A stretch of DNA of 64,000 nucleotides, from NCBI GenBank assembly GCA_944380605.1, contig CALWIA010000009.1, positions 46,507-110,506 of the forward strand, given 5' to 3'. The position numbers and the translations under genes were made by a program. The stretch comes from an uncultured Lachnospiraceae bacterium (lineage in GTDB: Bacteria > Bacillota > Clostridia > Lachnospirales > Lachnospiraceae). The notes beneath the pieces were generated by a model. The model saw only the letters and a program-made list of their open reading frames with translations, was not told the origin of the DNA and did not search any database. This document shows, piece by piece, positions 24,175 through 34,013 of the stretch; the first letter of the stretch is position 1; every line of letters starts with the position of its first letter.

Positions 24175-25935
24175 ATGAAGGAACTGCTGAAATACCTGAA
24201 GGCTTACCGGCTGGAAAGCATTCTGGCGCCGCTGTTTAAGATGCTGGAAGCCAGTTTCGAGCTGTTTGTTCCTCTGGTTATGGCCCGGATCATCGATGTG
24301 GGCATCAAAAATGAGGATATGACCTATATCCTGCAGATGGGCGGCGTGCTGGTGCTGCTGGGAGTCATCGGCCTGACCTGTTCGCTGACGGCCCAGTATT
24401 TTTCCGCCAAGGCGGCGGTGGGATTCGGAACGGCCCTGCGCAACGACCTGTTCCGCCACATCAACCGCCTGTCCTACCGGGAAATCGATACTGTGGGCAC
24501 CGCTACGCTGATCACCCGGATGACCAGCGACATCAATCAGGTGCAGAGCGGCGTCAACCTGGTGCTGCGCCTGTTTCTGCGTTCGCCGTTTATTGTGTTC
24601 GGCGCCATGATCATGGCCTTTACCATCGACGTAAAGGCGGCACTGGTCTTTGTGGCGGCCATCCCGCTTCTGTCGGTGGTGGTGTTCGGCATTCTGCTGG
24701 TCAGCATGCCGCTGTACAAGAAGGTGCAGAAGCAGCTGGACCAGGTGCTTTTGACTACCCGGGAAAACCTGCAGGGCGCCAGAGTGGTGCGGGCGTTTAA
24801 CCGGCAGGAGGACGAGATCCGCAGATTCCGGGAAGAGAACGACCTGTTGGTGCGGTTCCAGGTGTTTGTGGGAAAGATTTCGGCGCTGATGAATCCCCTG
24901 ACCTTTGTGATTATCAACGGGTCGGTGATCGCGCTGGTGTGGATCGGCGGCTGGCAGGTGGAAACCGGCGTGATCACCCAGGGCGAGGTGGTGGCGCTGG
25001 TCAACTACATGTCTCAGATTCTGGTGGAGCTGGTGAAGCTGGCCAACCTGATCATCACCATTTCCAAGTCCCTGGCCTGCGCCGGTCGGGTCAGCGCCGT
25101 GTTTCATGTCACCGGCAGCATTCAGGATCCGGAAGGCGGCGCGGCGTCTGAACAGAAGGCGGAAGCCGCCGGCGGGAACGGACCGGTATGCCGGGTGGAA
25201 TTTGACCATATGGATTTCTGCTACGCGGGTTCTCCGGAACCGGCCCTTTCCGGTATTTCCTTCCGGGCCATGGCCGGACAGACCATCGGCATCATCGGCG
25301 GCACCGGCTCCGGCAAGTCCACGCTGATCAACCTGATTCCCCGATTCTACGACGTTTCCGGCGGAGCGGTGCGGGTGGACGGACGCGACGTGCGGGAGTA
25401 TCCGCTGGGAGACCTGCGGGGCGGCATCGGCGTAGTGCCCCAGAAGGCGGTGCTGTTTAAAGGCACGCTGCGGGAAAATATGCAGTGGGGCAAAAAGGAC
25501 GCTTCCGATGAAGAAATCTGGCAGGCCCTTACGGTGGCCCAGGCCAGAGAATTTGTAGAAGAAAAGAACCAGGGGCTGGATATGGAAATCCAGCAGGGCG
25601 GCAGAAACCTGTCCGGCGGCCAGCGGCAGAGGCTGACCATCGCCCGGGCGCTGGTGCGCCGGCCCCGGATCCTGATTCTGGACGACAGCGCTTCGGCTCT
25701 GGACTTTGCCACCGACGCGGCGCTGCGGGAAGCCATAAAAGAAAACACGAAAGACATGACGGTATTTCTGGTGTCCCAGCGGGCCACCACCGTACAGGGG
25801 GCAGACCAGATCCTGGTTCTGGACGATGGAAAGCTGGCGGGAGCCGGCACCCATAAGGAACTGCTGGATACCTGCCAGGTGTACCGGGAGATCTGCTTCT
25901 CCCAGCTGTCGGAAAAGGAGGTGCGGGAGCATTGA
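24175..25935 (+). CDS. heterodimeric ABC exporter, degenerate-site subunit
   Basis: A 586-residue half-transporter: six membrane helices (1-310) and a nucleotide-binding domain. Walker A is GGTGSGKST near residue 377 and the signature is NLSGGQRQ near 478. Walker B is LILDDSASALD, so Asp replaces the catalytic Glu, and the switch histidine is Gln (LVSQRATT). These changes match the non-catalytic half of TM287/288- or BmrCD-type exporters. GGAGG precedes ATG 24175. The partner gene overlaps its stop. Multidrug or peptide export is likely; the substrate is unknown. Confidence 0.93.
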   Translation: MKELLKYLKAYRLESILAPLFKMLEASFELFVPLVMARIIDVGIKNEDMTYILQMGGVLVLLGVIGLTCSLTAQYFSAKAAVGFGTALRNDLFRHINRLSYREIDTVGTATLITRMTSDINQVQSGVNLVLRLFLRSPFIVFGAMIMAFTIDVKAALVFVAAIPLLSVVVFGILLVSMPLYKKVQKQLDQVLLTTRENLQGARVVRAFNRQEDEIRRFREENDLLVRFQVFVGKISALMNPLTFVIINGSVIALVWIGGWQVETGVITQGEVVALVNYMSQILVELVKLANLIITISKSLACAGRVSAVFHVTGSIQDPEGGAASEQKAEAAGGNGPVCRVEFDHMDFCYAGSPEPALSGISFRAMAGQTIGIIGGTGSGKSTLINLIPRFYDVSGGAVRVDGRDVREYPLGDLRGGIGVVPQKAVLFKGTLRENMQWGKKDASDEEIWQALTVAQAREFVEEKNQGLDMEIQQGGRNLSGGQRQRLTIARALVRRPRILILDDSASALDFATDAALREAIKENTKDMTVFLVSQRATTVQGADQILVLDDGKLAGAGTHKELLDTCQVYREICFSQLSEKEVREH

Positions 25936-27674
25936 AAAAATACCATTCTACCATGCGTCGGATTTTAAACTATATTGGCCATTACAAATGGGGCGTCCTG
26001 GTTTCCCTTCTGCTGGCCGCGGTGTCGGTGGCCGGCACGCTGTATGTGCCCATTCTCACCGGAGAGGCGGTGGACCGGATCGTGGCCCCCGGCCAGGTGG
26101 ATTTTGAGGGGCTGGTGCAGATCCTCATCCGCATGGGGGTTGTGATCGCCGCTGCCGCTGCGGCCCAGTGGCTGATGAACCATATCAACAACCAGATTAC
26201 CTACCGGGTGGTCAAGGACATCCGCACCCGGGCGTTTGAGCATCTGGAGCAGCTGCCGCTGCGGTATGTGGACTCCCATCCCACCGGCGACGTGGTCAGC
26301 CGGATCATTGCCGACATCGACCAGTTTTCCGACGGCCTGCTTATGGGATTTACCCAGCTGTTTACCGGCGTGGTGACCATTCTGGGAACCCTGGGCTTTA
26401 TGTTCTATATCAATCCGCTGATCGCCGCGGTGGTGGTGTGCCTGACGCCGGTGTCTCTGGTGGTGGCCAGCTTCATCGCCAGACGGACCTATATCATGTT
26501 CCAGCACCAGTCGGAGACCCGGGGCGAGATGACGTCCCTGATCGACGAGATGCTGGGGAACCAGAAGATTGTACAGGCCTTTGCCCATGAAGAAGAGGCG
26601 CAGCAGCAGTTCGAAGAGATCAACGAGCGGCTGCGGGGCTACAGCCTGCAGGCGATTTTCTTTTCTTCCATTACCAACCCCGCCACCCGGTTCGTCAACG
26701 GCCTGGTCTATGCCGGCGTGGGCATTACCGGCGCCTTTGCCGCCGTCCACGGCCTGCTGTCGGTGGGCCAGCTGTCCAGCTTTTTAAGCTACGCCAACCA
26801 GTACACCAAGCCGTTTAATGAAATTTCCGGCGTGGTGACGGAATTCCAGAACGCCCTGGCGTCGGCTTCCCGGGTGTTTGCCCTGATCGACGAAGAGCCG
26901 ATTCCGGCAGAGGACGCGGACGCAGTGGACCTGCGGCAGGCCGACGGCCATGTGGAACTGGACCATGTGTATTTCTCCTATACGAAAGAAACGCCGCTGA
27001 TCGAGGACTTTAACCTGAAGGTGGAACCGGGCCAGAGAATCGCCATTGTAGGCCCTACGGGGTGCGGAAAGAGCACGGTGATCAATCTGCTGATGCGGTT
27101 TTACGACGTGGACTCCGGCTGTATCCGGGTAAGCGGCAATGACATCCGCCATATGACCCGGAAAAGCCTGCGGGCCGGATATGGCATGGTGCTGCAGGAG
27201 ACCTGGCTGAAGGCAGGCACCATACGGGAAAACATCGCCTACGGGAAACCGGACGCCACGGAAGAAGAGATTGTGCGGGCGGCCAAAGAGGCGCATGCCC
27301 ATTCCTTTATCCGGCGGATGCCTCAGGGATACGATACGGTGATTTCTGAAGACGGCGGCAGCCTGTCTCAGGGACAGAAGCAGCTGCTGTGCATCGCCCG
27401 GGTGATGCTGACCCTGCCGCCGATGCTGATTCTGGACGAGGCTACGTCCTCCATCGATACTCGTACGGAGATCCGGATCCAGAAGGCCTTCGATACCCTT
27501 ATGGAGGGCCGCACCAGCTTTATTGTGGCCCACCGGCTGTCCACCATCCGGGAAGCGGATGTGATCCTGGTGATGCGGGACGGCCATATCGTAGAGCAGG
27601 GACGGCATGAGGAACTGCTGGAGCGGGGCGGCTTCTACGCGAAGCTGTACAACAGCCAGTTCGCCGGCGCCTGA
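25932..27674 (+). CDS. heterodimeric ABC exporter, catalytic-site subunit
   Basis: A 580-residue half-transporter with six membrane helices and a nucleotide-binding domain. Walker A is GPTGCGKST near 374, Walker B is LILDEATSSID with the catalytic Glu, and the switch histidine is kept (IVAHRLST). Its signature is SLSQGQKQ, not LSGGQ, as in the TM288-like partner of degenerate exporters. The start is TTG, 8 nt after AAGGAGGTG (25915-25923); the first base pairs overlap the previous TGA. The two proteins are expected to form one exporter with one active ATP site. Confidence 0.93.
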   Translation: MKKYHSTMRRILNYIGHYKWGVLVSLLLAAVSVAGTLYVPILTGEAVDRIVAPGQVDFEGLVQILIRMGVVIAAAAAAQWLMNHINNQITYRVVKDIRTRAFEHLEQLPLRYVDSHPTGDVVSRIIADIDQFSDGLLMGFTQLFTGVVTILGTLGFMFYINPLIAAVVVCLTPVSLVVASFIARRTYIMFQHQSETRGEMTSLIDEMLGNQKIVQAFAHEEEAQQQFEEINERLRGYSLQAIFFSSITNPATRFVNGLVYAGVGITGAFAAVHGLLSVGQLSSFLSYANQYTKPFNEISGVVTEFQNALASASRVFALIDEEPIPAEDADAVDLRQADGHVELDHVYFSYTKETPLIEDFNLKVEPGQRIAIVGPTGCGKSTVINLLMRFYDVDSGCIRVSGNDIRHMTRKSLRAGYGMVLQETWLKAGTIRENIAYGKPDATEEEIVRAAKEAHAHSFIRRMPQGYDTVISEDGGSLSQGQKQLLCIARVMLTLPPMLILDEATSSIDTRTEIRIQKAFDTLMEGRTSFIVAHRLSTIREADVILVMRDGHIVEQGRHEELLERGGFYAKLYNSQFAGA

Positions 27675-27777
27675 TCCTTTTTCCAGAATTTAACACAGCT
27701 TCCGGCCTGTATTTTACAAACAAGCAGTATGATACAGAAGACTGAAAAAAGGTAAAATACGGAAAGGAAGGGAAGCT

Positions 27778-28647
27778 ATGATACGATTGGTTGCTTCTGA
27801 TATGGATGGAACCCTTCTGGGAAAAAACGGAGCGATATCGGAGCGCACCGCGGAGGTGGTGCATCAGCTGCAGGCCAGAGGCGTGGATTTTCTGGTGTGC
27901 ACGGGAAGGGGATATCTGGACGCGAAACTGCCGCTGGAAAAGGCGGGGATTCTCTGCGATATGATCTGCATGAACGGCGCGGCGATTTACGATAAATTCG
28001 GCCGGCAGATTTACAAAAAACCGCTGAAAAAAGAACAGCTGCTGCAGATTCTGGAATTCTGCGAAGGCAGACCGGTTGTACTGGACTTTATGACGGACAA
28101 AGGCAGCTGCACCATTTCCGGGGAAGAGGAAATGCGGCAGGCGTTCCATGAAGGATACCTGCTTCCCATGGCGGCGGTGGAGTCCTTTGAGCATCTGAAA
28201 CAGCGGTTTTCCTTTACCAAAAAAGAAGACCTGTTCCGCCATGGCAATACGGTATACAAGATGTCCATTATGAGCCGCGATCCGGAGACCCTGAGCGCGG
28301 TGCGGCGGGAACTCTATGAAAACGTAGACGATCTGGCGGTGGTATCTTCCGACGCCACTAACTTGGAAATCACCCATATTGAGGCACAGAAAGGCACGGC
28401 GCTGATCCACTACGCCTTTTACCGGGGCATCGGCCTGCACGAGATCATGGCCCTGGGGGACAGCGAAAACGACCATTCCATGCTGTCGCTGCAGCTGGGG
28501 TATACCCTGTCCATGGAAAACGGCGCGGATATTGTCAAAAAGACCGCCCGGTGCCAGACCCGCTCCAACGAAGAAGACGGCGTGGCCTATGCCATAGAGA
28601 CGCTGATTCTTTCACAGCCGGCGCAGAAGGCCAGAAGGCTGGGATAA
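27778..28647 (+). CDS. HAD-superfamily phosphatase, Cof type
   Basis: A 289-residue Cof/YidA-type HAD hydrolase. Motif I is SDMDGTLLG at residues 7-15, motif II TGRG near 42, and motif IV GDSENDHSML in the C-terminal part, with a type IIB cap between. These enzymes dephosphorylate sugar phosphates or cofactors such as FMN and PLP. It lies 103 bp after the ABC pair. No clear promoter was identified; TATGAT at 27728 lacks a good -35. Confidence 0.9.
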   Translation: MIRLVASDMDGTLLGKNGAISERTAEVVHQLQARGVDFLVCTGRGYLDAKLPLEKAGILCDMICMNGAAIYDKFGRQIYKKPLKKEQLLQILEFCEGRPVVLDFMTDKGSCTISGEEEMRQAFHEGYLLPMAAVESFEHLKQRFSFTKKEDLFRHGNTVYKMSIMSRDPETLSAVRRELYENVDDLAVVSSDATNLEITHIEAQKGTALIHYAFYRGIGLHEIMALGDSENDHSMLSLQLGYTLSMENGADIVKKTARCQTRSNEEDGVAYAIETLILSQPAQKARRLG

Positions 28648-28669
28648 ACAGGACGGCGCCGGATTTCGC

Positions 28670-28697
28670 TTGACATTTTGATTTAATGTGCTACAAT
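28670..28697 (+). promoter_or_regulatory. sigma-A promoter of the pheST T-box transcript
   Basis: Consensus TTGACA, 16 nt, TACAAT, 375 bp upstream of pheS; the leader between them is the T-box. Confidence 0.85.
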
Positions 28698-28703
28698 CAT
28701 TTA

Positions 28704-29006
28704 CAGATTTTATGAAATCACTGTCTCAGACAGAAAAAAAAGGCTGTGAAGGCGTCCAGTAGAATCTTATGTACCGTTCAGAGAGAAGGAATCACCGGCT
28801 GCAAGTTCCTTTCGGTTCCCATAAGCATTCGAATTTCCCGCCGGAGCCGCGGGGCTGAACCTCAGGCCGGAAAGGCCGGAAGCAGTAGGCCGCGCCGTGG
28901 GCTGCACGTTACGCGCGAAGAAGTGCCTGTATGTGTATTATATGCAGGAAGCAGGGTGGTACCGCGAACAGATTCGTCCCTTCGAGCAATCGAAGGGACT
29001 TTTTTT
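28704..29006 (+). promoter_or_regulatory. T-box leader of pheST
   Basis: A tRNA-sensing leader. The AGAGAG(A) motif of stem I is at 28777-28785, and a UUC triplet (28828-28830, another at 28835-28837) is a candidate Phe specifier. The T-box AGGGTGGTACCGCG is at 28953-28966. The terminator is GTCCCTTCGA, GCAA loop, TCGAAGGGAC and seven T (28976-29006). Uncharged tRNA-Phe should bind stem I and the T-box bulge, favour the antiterminator and turn on pheST. This leader explains the 424-bp gap before pheS. Confidence 0.93.
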
Positions 29007-29071
29007 CTTGTCCGCGGCAAAAGCGGCAGGCTGCCGTCCCCTGTTCAATACCGAGATAGAAGGAGAGCAAG

Positions 29072-30091
29072 ATGAAAGACCAGTTGGAAAAAATCAAATC
29101 AGAAGCCTTAAAGCAGATTGAAGGGTCCGACGCGCTGGAAAAACTCAACGACATCCGGGTGGCGTATCTGGGCAAAAAAGGCGAACTGACCAAGGTGCTG
29201 AAAAGCATGAAGGATGTGGCTCCGGAAGACCGTCCCAAAGTCGGTCAGATGGTCAACGAGGCCAGAGAAGCTATTGAGGCGAAGCTGGAGGAGACGAAAG
29301 CCCGCCTGGCCCGCAAAGCCAGAGAAGAACAGATGAAGGCGGAAGTCATCGACGTGACGCTGCCGGCGGTGAAAAACCATGTGGGCCACAGCCATCCCAA
29401 TACCATTGCCCTGGAAGAGGTGGAGCGGATTTTCGTAGGCATGGGCTACGAAGTGGTAGAAGGGCCGGAAGTGGAGTACGACGAGTACAATTTCACCAAG
29501 CTGAATATCCCTGCAAACCATCCGGCCAAGGATGAGCAGGACACCTTTTATATCAACAAGGACATTGTGCTGCGGACCCAGACCTCCCCGGTGCAGGCCC
29601 GTATCATGGAGCAGGGGAAGCTTCCCATCCGCATGATCGCGCCGGGACGGGTATTCCGCTCCGACGAGGTGGACGCCACCCATTCTCCCTCCTTCCATCA
29701 GGTGGAGGGCCTGGTGATCGACAAGCACATTACCTTTGCCGATCTGAAGGGCACGCTGGCCCAGTTCGCGAAAGAGATGTTCGGAGAAGACACGAAGGTC
29801 AAATTCCGTCCTCATCACTTCCCCTTCACGGAACCCAGCGCGGAAGTGGACGTCAGCTGCTTCAAATGCGGCGGAACCGGCTGCCGGTTCTGCAAAGGCT
29901 CCGGATGGATTGAGATTCTGGGCTGCGGCATGGTGCATCCCCACGTGCTGGAGATGTGCGGCATCGATCCGGAAGAATACACCGGCTTCGCCTTCGGCGT
30001 GGGCCTGGAGCGTATCGCTCTTCTGAAATATGAAATTGACGATATGAGACTTCTGTATGAGAATGACATCCGCTTCCTGAAGCAGTTCTGA
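29072..30091 (+). CDS. pheS: phenylalanyl-tRNA synthetase alpha subunit
   Basis: A 339-residue class II synthetase subunit. The N-terminal coiled coil (1-85) binds tRNA. The catalytic core has HPNT near 110, motif 2 around APGRVFRSDEVDATHSPSFH, and motif 3 GVGLERIALLKY. A Cys-rich insert (CFKCGGTGCRFCKG) is seen in many Firmicutes PheS. With PheT it forms the alpha2beta2 enzyme charging tRNA-Phe. GGAGAGCAAG precedes ATG 29072. Confidence 0.98.
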   Translation: MKDQLEKIKSEALKQIEGSDALEKLNDIRVAYLGKKGELTKVLKSMKDVAPEDRPKVGQMVNEAREAIEAKLEETKARLARKAREEQMKAEVIDVTLPAVKNHVGHSHPNTIALEEVERIFVGMGYEVVEGPEVEYDEYNFTKLNIPANHPAKDEQDTFYINKDIVLRTQTSPVQARIMEQGKLPIRMIAPGRVFRSDEVDATHSPSFHQVEGLVIDKHITFADLKGTLAQFAKEMFGEDTKVKFRPHHFPFTEPSAEVDVSCFKCGGTGCRFCKGSGWIEILGCGMVHPHVLEMCGIDPEEYTGFAFGVGLERIALLKYEIDDMRLLYENDIRFLKQF

Positions 30092-30136
30092 TAAAAGGGA
30101 CCGGAACAGACAGAAGCAGATAGAGAGGGAAAAAGC

Positions 30137-32557
30137 ATGAATACAGCATTATCTTGGATTAAGGCATACGTTCCGGAGCTGGACGTGACGGCTCAGGAGT
30201 ATACAGACGCCATGACTCTGTCGGGAACGAAGGTAGAGGGATATACGCGTCTGGACAAAAATCTGGAAAAGATCGTGGTAGGCCAGATCGAACGCATCGA
30301 GCGGCATCCTGACGCGGACAAGCTGGTGGTCTGCCAGGTCAACGTGGGCAGCGAGACCCTGCAGATCGTGACGGGAGCGCCCAACATCAAAACCGGCGAC
30401 AAGGTTCCGGTGGTTCTGGACGGCGGCAAAGTGGCCGGCGGCCACGACGGCGGCCCGCTGCCGGAAGACGGCATCCGGATCAAAAAGGGCAAACTGCGGG
30501 GCGTGGAGTCCTGCGGCATGATGTGCTCCATTGAAGAACTGGGTTCTTCCCGGGATATGTATCCCGACGCGCCGGAAAGCGGCATCTACATTCTGCCGGC
30601 AGATACGCCGGTAGGCGCGGACGCCGTGGAAGTGCTGGGCTTGCGGGACGTGGTGTTCGAGTATGAGATCACCTCCAACCGGGTGGACTGCTACAGCGTA
30701 GTGGGTATTGCCAGAGAGGCGGCGGCTACTTTTGACAAGCCTTTTTGCCCGCCGCAGGTAAAGGAAACCGACAACAGCGAGGACGTCCACGACTATCTGA
30801 AGGTGCGGGTGGAAGATACGGACCTGTGTCCCCGGTACTGCGCCCGCATGGTGAAAAACATTCACCTGGCGCCTTCGCCGGAGTGGATGCAGAGACGGCT
30901 GGCTGCCAGCGGCATCCGCCCCATCAACAATCTGGTGGATATTACCAACTATGTAATGGAAGAATACGGCCAGCCCATGCACGCCTATGACTACGACCTG
31001 ATCGCCGGCCACGAGATCGTGGTGCGCCGCGCCAAAGACGGCGACGTATTCCAGACCCTGGACGGCCAGGAGCGGAAGCTGGACAGCACGGTGTTAATGA
31101 TCAACGACGGAGAAAAGGAAGTGGGCATCGCCGGCATCATGGGCGGTGAAAACTCCAAGATCACCGACGATGTAAAAACCATGGTGTTTGAGGCGGCCTG
31201 CTTTGACGGCACCAATATCCGCCTGTCCGCCAAGAAGATCGGCCTGCGCACCGACGCCTCCGGAAAATTTGAAAAGGGCCTGGATCCCAACAACGCGGCG
31301 GCGGCCATCAACCGGGCCTGCCAGCTGGTGGAAGAGCTGGGCGCCGGCGAAGTGGTAGGCGGCATGATCGACGTCTACCCGGTGAAGCGGGAAGAACGGC
31401 GGATCCCCTTCGATCCGGCGGCGGTAAATCGCCTGCTGGGCACGGAAATCGACGAGGCCACCATGCGGTCCTACTTTAAAAAGCTGGATCTGGGCTTTGA
31501 CGAAGCGGCGAAGGAAGTGATTGTGCCTACCTTCCGGCAGGACCTGGAGCGTCCGGCGGATATCGCGGAGGAAGTGGCCCGGTTCTTCGGCTACGACAAC
31601 ATTCCCACCACGCTGCCGTCGGGTGAAGCTACCTCCGGCGGTCTGTCCTACAAACTGCGCATCGAGGAAAAGGCCAGAGAAATCGCCGAATTCTCCGGTT
31701 TCAGCCAGAGCATGACCTATTCCTTTGAAAGCCCCAAGGTCTTTGACCGGCTGCGGATTCCGGAGGATTCCCGGCTGCGGATGACCGTGAACATTTTGAA
31801 TCCCCTGGGCGAAGATTTCAGCATCATGCGTACTACGCCGTTAAACGGCATGCTGACCTCTCTGTCCACCAACTACAACCGGAGAAACAAAAACGTACAC
31901 CTGTACGAACTGGCCAATGTGTACCTGCCCAAGGCGCTGCCGCTGACGGAACTGCCGGAGGAGCGGATGCAGTTTATTCTCGGCGCCTACGGAGAGACGG
32001 ATTTCTTCACCATGAAGGGCGTCATCGAGGAGTTCTTTGAAAAAGTGGGCATGCACAAGCGGCCGCACTATGACCCCTCGGCGGGAAGACCTTATCTGCA
32101 TCCCGGCAGACAGGCCGACGTGATTTACGACGGCGTGCCGGTGGGATATCTGGGCGAGATTCACCCGGATGTGGCGGACAGCTATCGGATCGGAGAAAAG
32201 GTGTATGTGGCGGTGCTGGATATGCCGGCGCTGATTCCCTTTACCACCTTTGACCGGAAGTATGAAGGCATTGCCAAGTATCCGGCGGTAACCCGGGACA
32301 TCAGCATGGTGGTGCCCAAGGACGTTCTGGTGGGCCAGATCGAAGACGTAATTGAAAAACGGGGCGGAAAGATTCTGGAATCCTACAGCCTGTTTGACAT
32401 TTACGAGGGAGCGCAGATTCTGGCGGGCCACAAGTCGGTGGCTTACACCATCACCTTCCGGGCCAAGGACCATACGCTGGAAGACAAAGAAGTAAGCGCG
32501 GTTATGGAAAAAATCCTCCACGGCCTGAAAGAGCTGGGCATCGAGCTGCGTGCATAA
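30137..32557 (+). CDS. pheT: phenylalanyl-tRNA synthetase beta subunit
   Basis: An 806-residue subunit. In order: an EMAP-like tRNA-binding domain (about 40-150, with ADKLVVCQVNVG), B3/B4 domain (editing), B5 domain, the catalytic-like core and a C-terminal anticodon-binding (FDX-ACB) domain from about 710. Length and order match bacterial PheT. It follows pheS after 45 bp under the same T-box. Its terminator holds the enolase ribosome binding site. Confidence 0.98.
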   Translation: MNTALSWIKAYVPELDVTAQEYTDAMTLSGTKVEGYTRLDKNLEKIVVGQIERIERHPDADKLVVCQVNVGSETLQIVTGAPNIKTGDKVPVVLDGGKVAGGHDGGPLPEDGIRIKKGKLRGVESCGMMCSIEELGSSRDMYPDAPESGIYILPADTPVGADAVEVLGLRDVVFEYEITSNRVDCYSVVGIAREAAATFDKPFCPPQVKETDNSEDVHDYLKVRVEDTDLCPRYCARMVKNIHLAPSPEWMQRRLAASGIRPINNLVDITNYVMEEYGQPMHAYDYDLIAGHEIVVRRAKDGDVFQTLDGQERKLDSTVLMINDGEKEVGIAGIMGGENSKITDDVKTMVFEAACFDGTNIRLSAKKIGLRTDASGKFEKGLDPNNAAAAINRACQLVEELGAGEVVGGMIDVYPVKREERRIPFDPAAVNRLLGTEIDEATMRSYFKKLDLGFDEAAKEVIVPTFRQDLERPADIAEEVARFFGYDNIPTTLPSGEATSGGLSYKLRIEEKAREIAEFSGFSQSMTYSFESPKVFDRLRIPEDSRLRMTVNILNPLGEDFSIMRTTPLNGMLTSLSTNYNRRNKNVHLYELANVYLPKALPLTELPEERMQFILGAYGETDFFTMKGVIEEFFEKVGMHKRPHYDPSAGRPYLHPGRQADVIYDGVPVGYLGEIHPDVADSYRIGEKVYVAVLDMPALIPFTTFDRKYEGIAKYPAVTRDISMVVPKDVLVGQIEDVIEKRGGKILESYSLFDIYEGAQILAGHKSVAYTITFRAKDHTLEDKEVSAVMEKILHGLKELGIELRA

Positions 32558-32568
32558 ATCCGGAACAA

Positions 32569-32617
32569 AACAGCCATCCTTACAGTATTCATTCTGCTGT
32601 AAGGAGGCTGTTTTTTT
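32569..32617 (+). terminator. pheST terminator containing the enolase Shine-Dalgarno sequence
   Basis: Left arm AACAGCC-A-TCCTTACAG (32569-32585), 11-nt loop, right arm CTGTAAGGAGGCTGTT (32597-32612), then a T-tract to 32617. AAGGAGG (32601-32607) lies wholly in the right arm and the T-tract is the spacer to ATG 32618. Formation of the stem would hide the ribosome binding site. Confidence 0.85.
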
Positions 32618-33895
32618 ATGCGTGAACAACTGGAAATCATAGAAGTGCGGGGCAGGGAGATCCTGGATTCCAGAGGGAATCCCACGGTAGAGGCAGAGGT
32701 GCGGCTGCAGGGGGGAGCCGTGGGCCGGGCCTGCGTGCCTTCCGGCGCGTCCACCGGCAGCTTTGAGGCCGCGGAACTGCGGGATGGAGGAAGCCGGTAC
32801 GGCGGGCTGGGAACGAAAAAAGCGGCGGAATACGTCAGCACGGTGCTGGCGGAGGCGGTGCTGTTTGAAAACGCCATGCACCAGAAACGGATCGACCGGC
32901 TGCTGCGGGAAGCGGACGGAACGGAAAACAAGGGGCGGCTGGGGGCCAACGCCATTTTAAGCGTATCCCTGGCAGCGGCCCGGGCGGCGGCCCGGGGGCT
33001 GGATATGCCGCTGTACCGCTATCTGGGCGGCGCCGGCGCCGGAATGATGCCGGTGCCCATGATGAACATTTTAAACGGAGGGGTCCACGCGGACAACACC
33101 GTGGATCTGCAGGAATTTATGATCGTGCCGTCGGGCGCGGAGGACTTTTCCCAGGGCCTGCAGATGTGCGCGGAAATCTACCACACGCTGAAAAAGCTTC
33201 TGAAGACCGGCGGGTATTCCACGGCGGTGGGAGATGAAGGCGGCTTCGCCCCCAACCTGAAAAATACCGAGGAAGCGCTGACCTACCTGACCGACGCCGT
33301 GTCCTTAAGCGGCTACCGGCCCGGCGAACAGGTAAAAATCGCCATAGACGCGGCTTCCAGCGAGCTCTACGATCCGGCGTCCGGCCTGTACGTGTTCCCG
33401 GGAGAGAGCCAGATGAGCGGCATCCGGGTGGAGCGGACGGCCCAGGAGATGGTGGAATACTACCGGCGGCTGGCCGACGGATTCCCCATCTGCTCCATTG
33501 AAGACGGGCTGTGGGAGGAAGACTGGGACGGGTGGCAGCTGCTGACCCGAACCCTGGGGCACCGGCTGCAGCTGGTGGGCGACGATCTGTTTGTCACCAA
33601 TACCCGGCGGCTGCGAAAAGGCATTCAGCTGGGAGCCGCCAATTCCATTCTGATCAAGGTCAACCAGATCGGAACACTGACGGAAAGCCTGGAAGCCATT
33701 GAAATGGCCAAAAAGGCCGGCTACACCACGGTGATTTCCCACCGGTCCGGCGAGACGGAAGATCCGTTTATCGCGGACCTGGCCGCGGCGGTCAACGCCG
33801 GGCAGATCAAGACAGGGGCTCCCTGCCGCAGCGACCGCACCGCCAAATACAACCAGCTGCTGCGGATTCAGGAAGACCTGCGGGAAGACGGCTGA
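32618..33895 (+). CDS. eno: enolase
   Basis: A 425-residue phosphopyruvate hydratase of glycolysis. Visible features are [10 protein letters not shown], the catalytic Glu in VGDEGGFAP, magnesium ligands in [15 protein letters not shown] and GDDLFVT, the catalytic Lys in [12 protein letters not shown] (signature), and [16 protein letters not shown] is 10 nt before ATG 32618 but is within the pheST terminator. No separate promoter was seen between pheT and eno, so expression may depend on readthrough or on a promoter inside pheT. The strain must have another way to supply glycolytic levels if this locus is weakly transcribed. Confidence 0.96.
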   Translation: MREQLEIIEVRGREILDSRGNPTVEAEVRLQGGAVGRACVPSGASTGSFEAAELRDGGSRYGGLGTKKAAEYVSTVLAEAVLFENAMHQKRIDRLLREADGTENKGRLGANAILSVSLAAARAAARGLDMPLYRYLGGAGAGMMPVPMMNILNGGVHADNTVDLQEFMIVPSGAEDFSQGLQMCAEIYHTLKKLLKTGGYSTAVGDEGGFAPNLKNTEEALTYLTDAVSLSGYRPGEQVKIAIDAASSELYDPASGLYVFPGESQMSGIRVERTAQEMVEYYRRLADGFPICSIEDGLWEEDWDGWQLLTRTLGHRLQLVGDDLFVTNTRRLRKGIQLGAANSILIKVNQIGTLTESLEAIEMAKKAGYTTVISHRSGETEDPFIADLAAAVNAGQIKTGAPCRSDRTAKYNQLLRIQEDLREDG

Positions 33896-33923
33896 TGGGC
33901 GGCGGTTTTGTCGGATTGCCGTA

Positions 33924-33952
33924 TTGCTGAAACGCCGAAACTGTGCTACATT
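33924..33952 (+). promoter_or_regulatory. sigma-A promoter of the DUF2264-like gene
   Basis: TTGCTG, 17 nt, TACATT, 62 bp upstream of ATG 34014. Confidence 0.6.
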
Positions 33953-34013
33953 GATGATAATCAGGGCCGCGTAAAACCAGAAGCGGGAGGCGGCCGGCAC
34001 AGGAGGAGATGGA

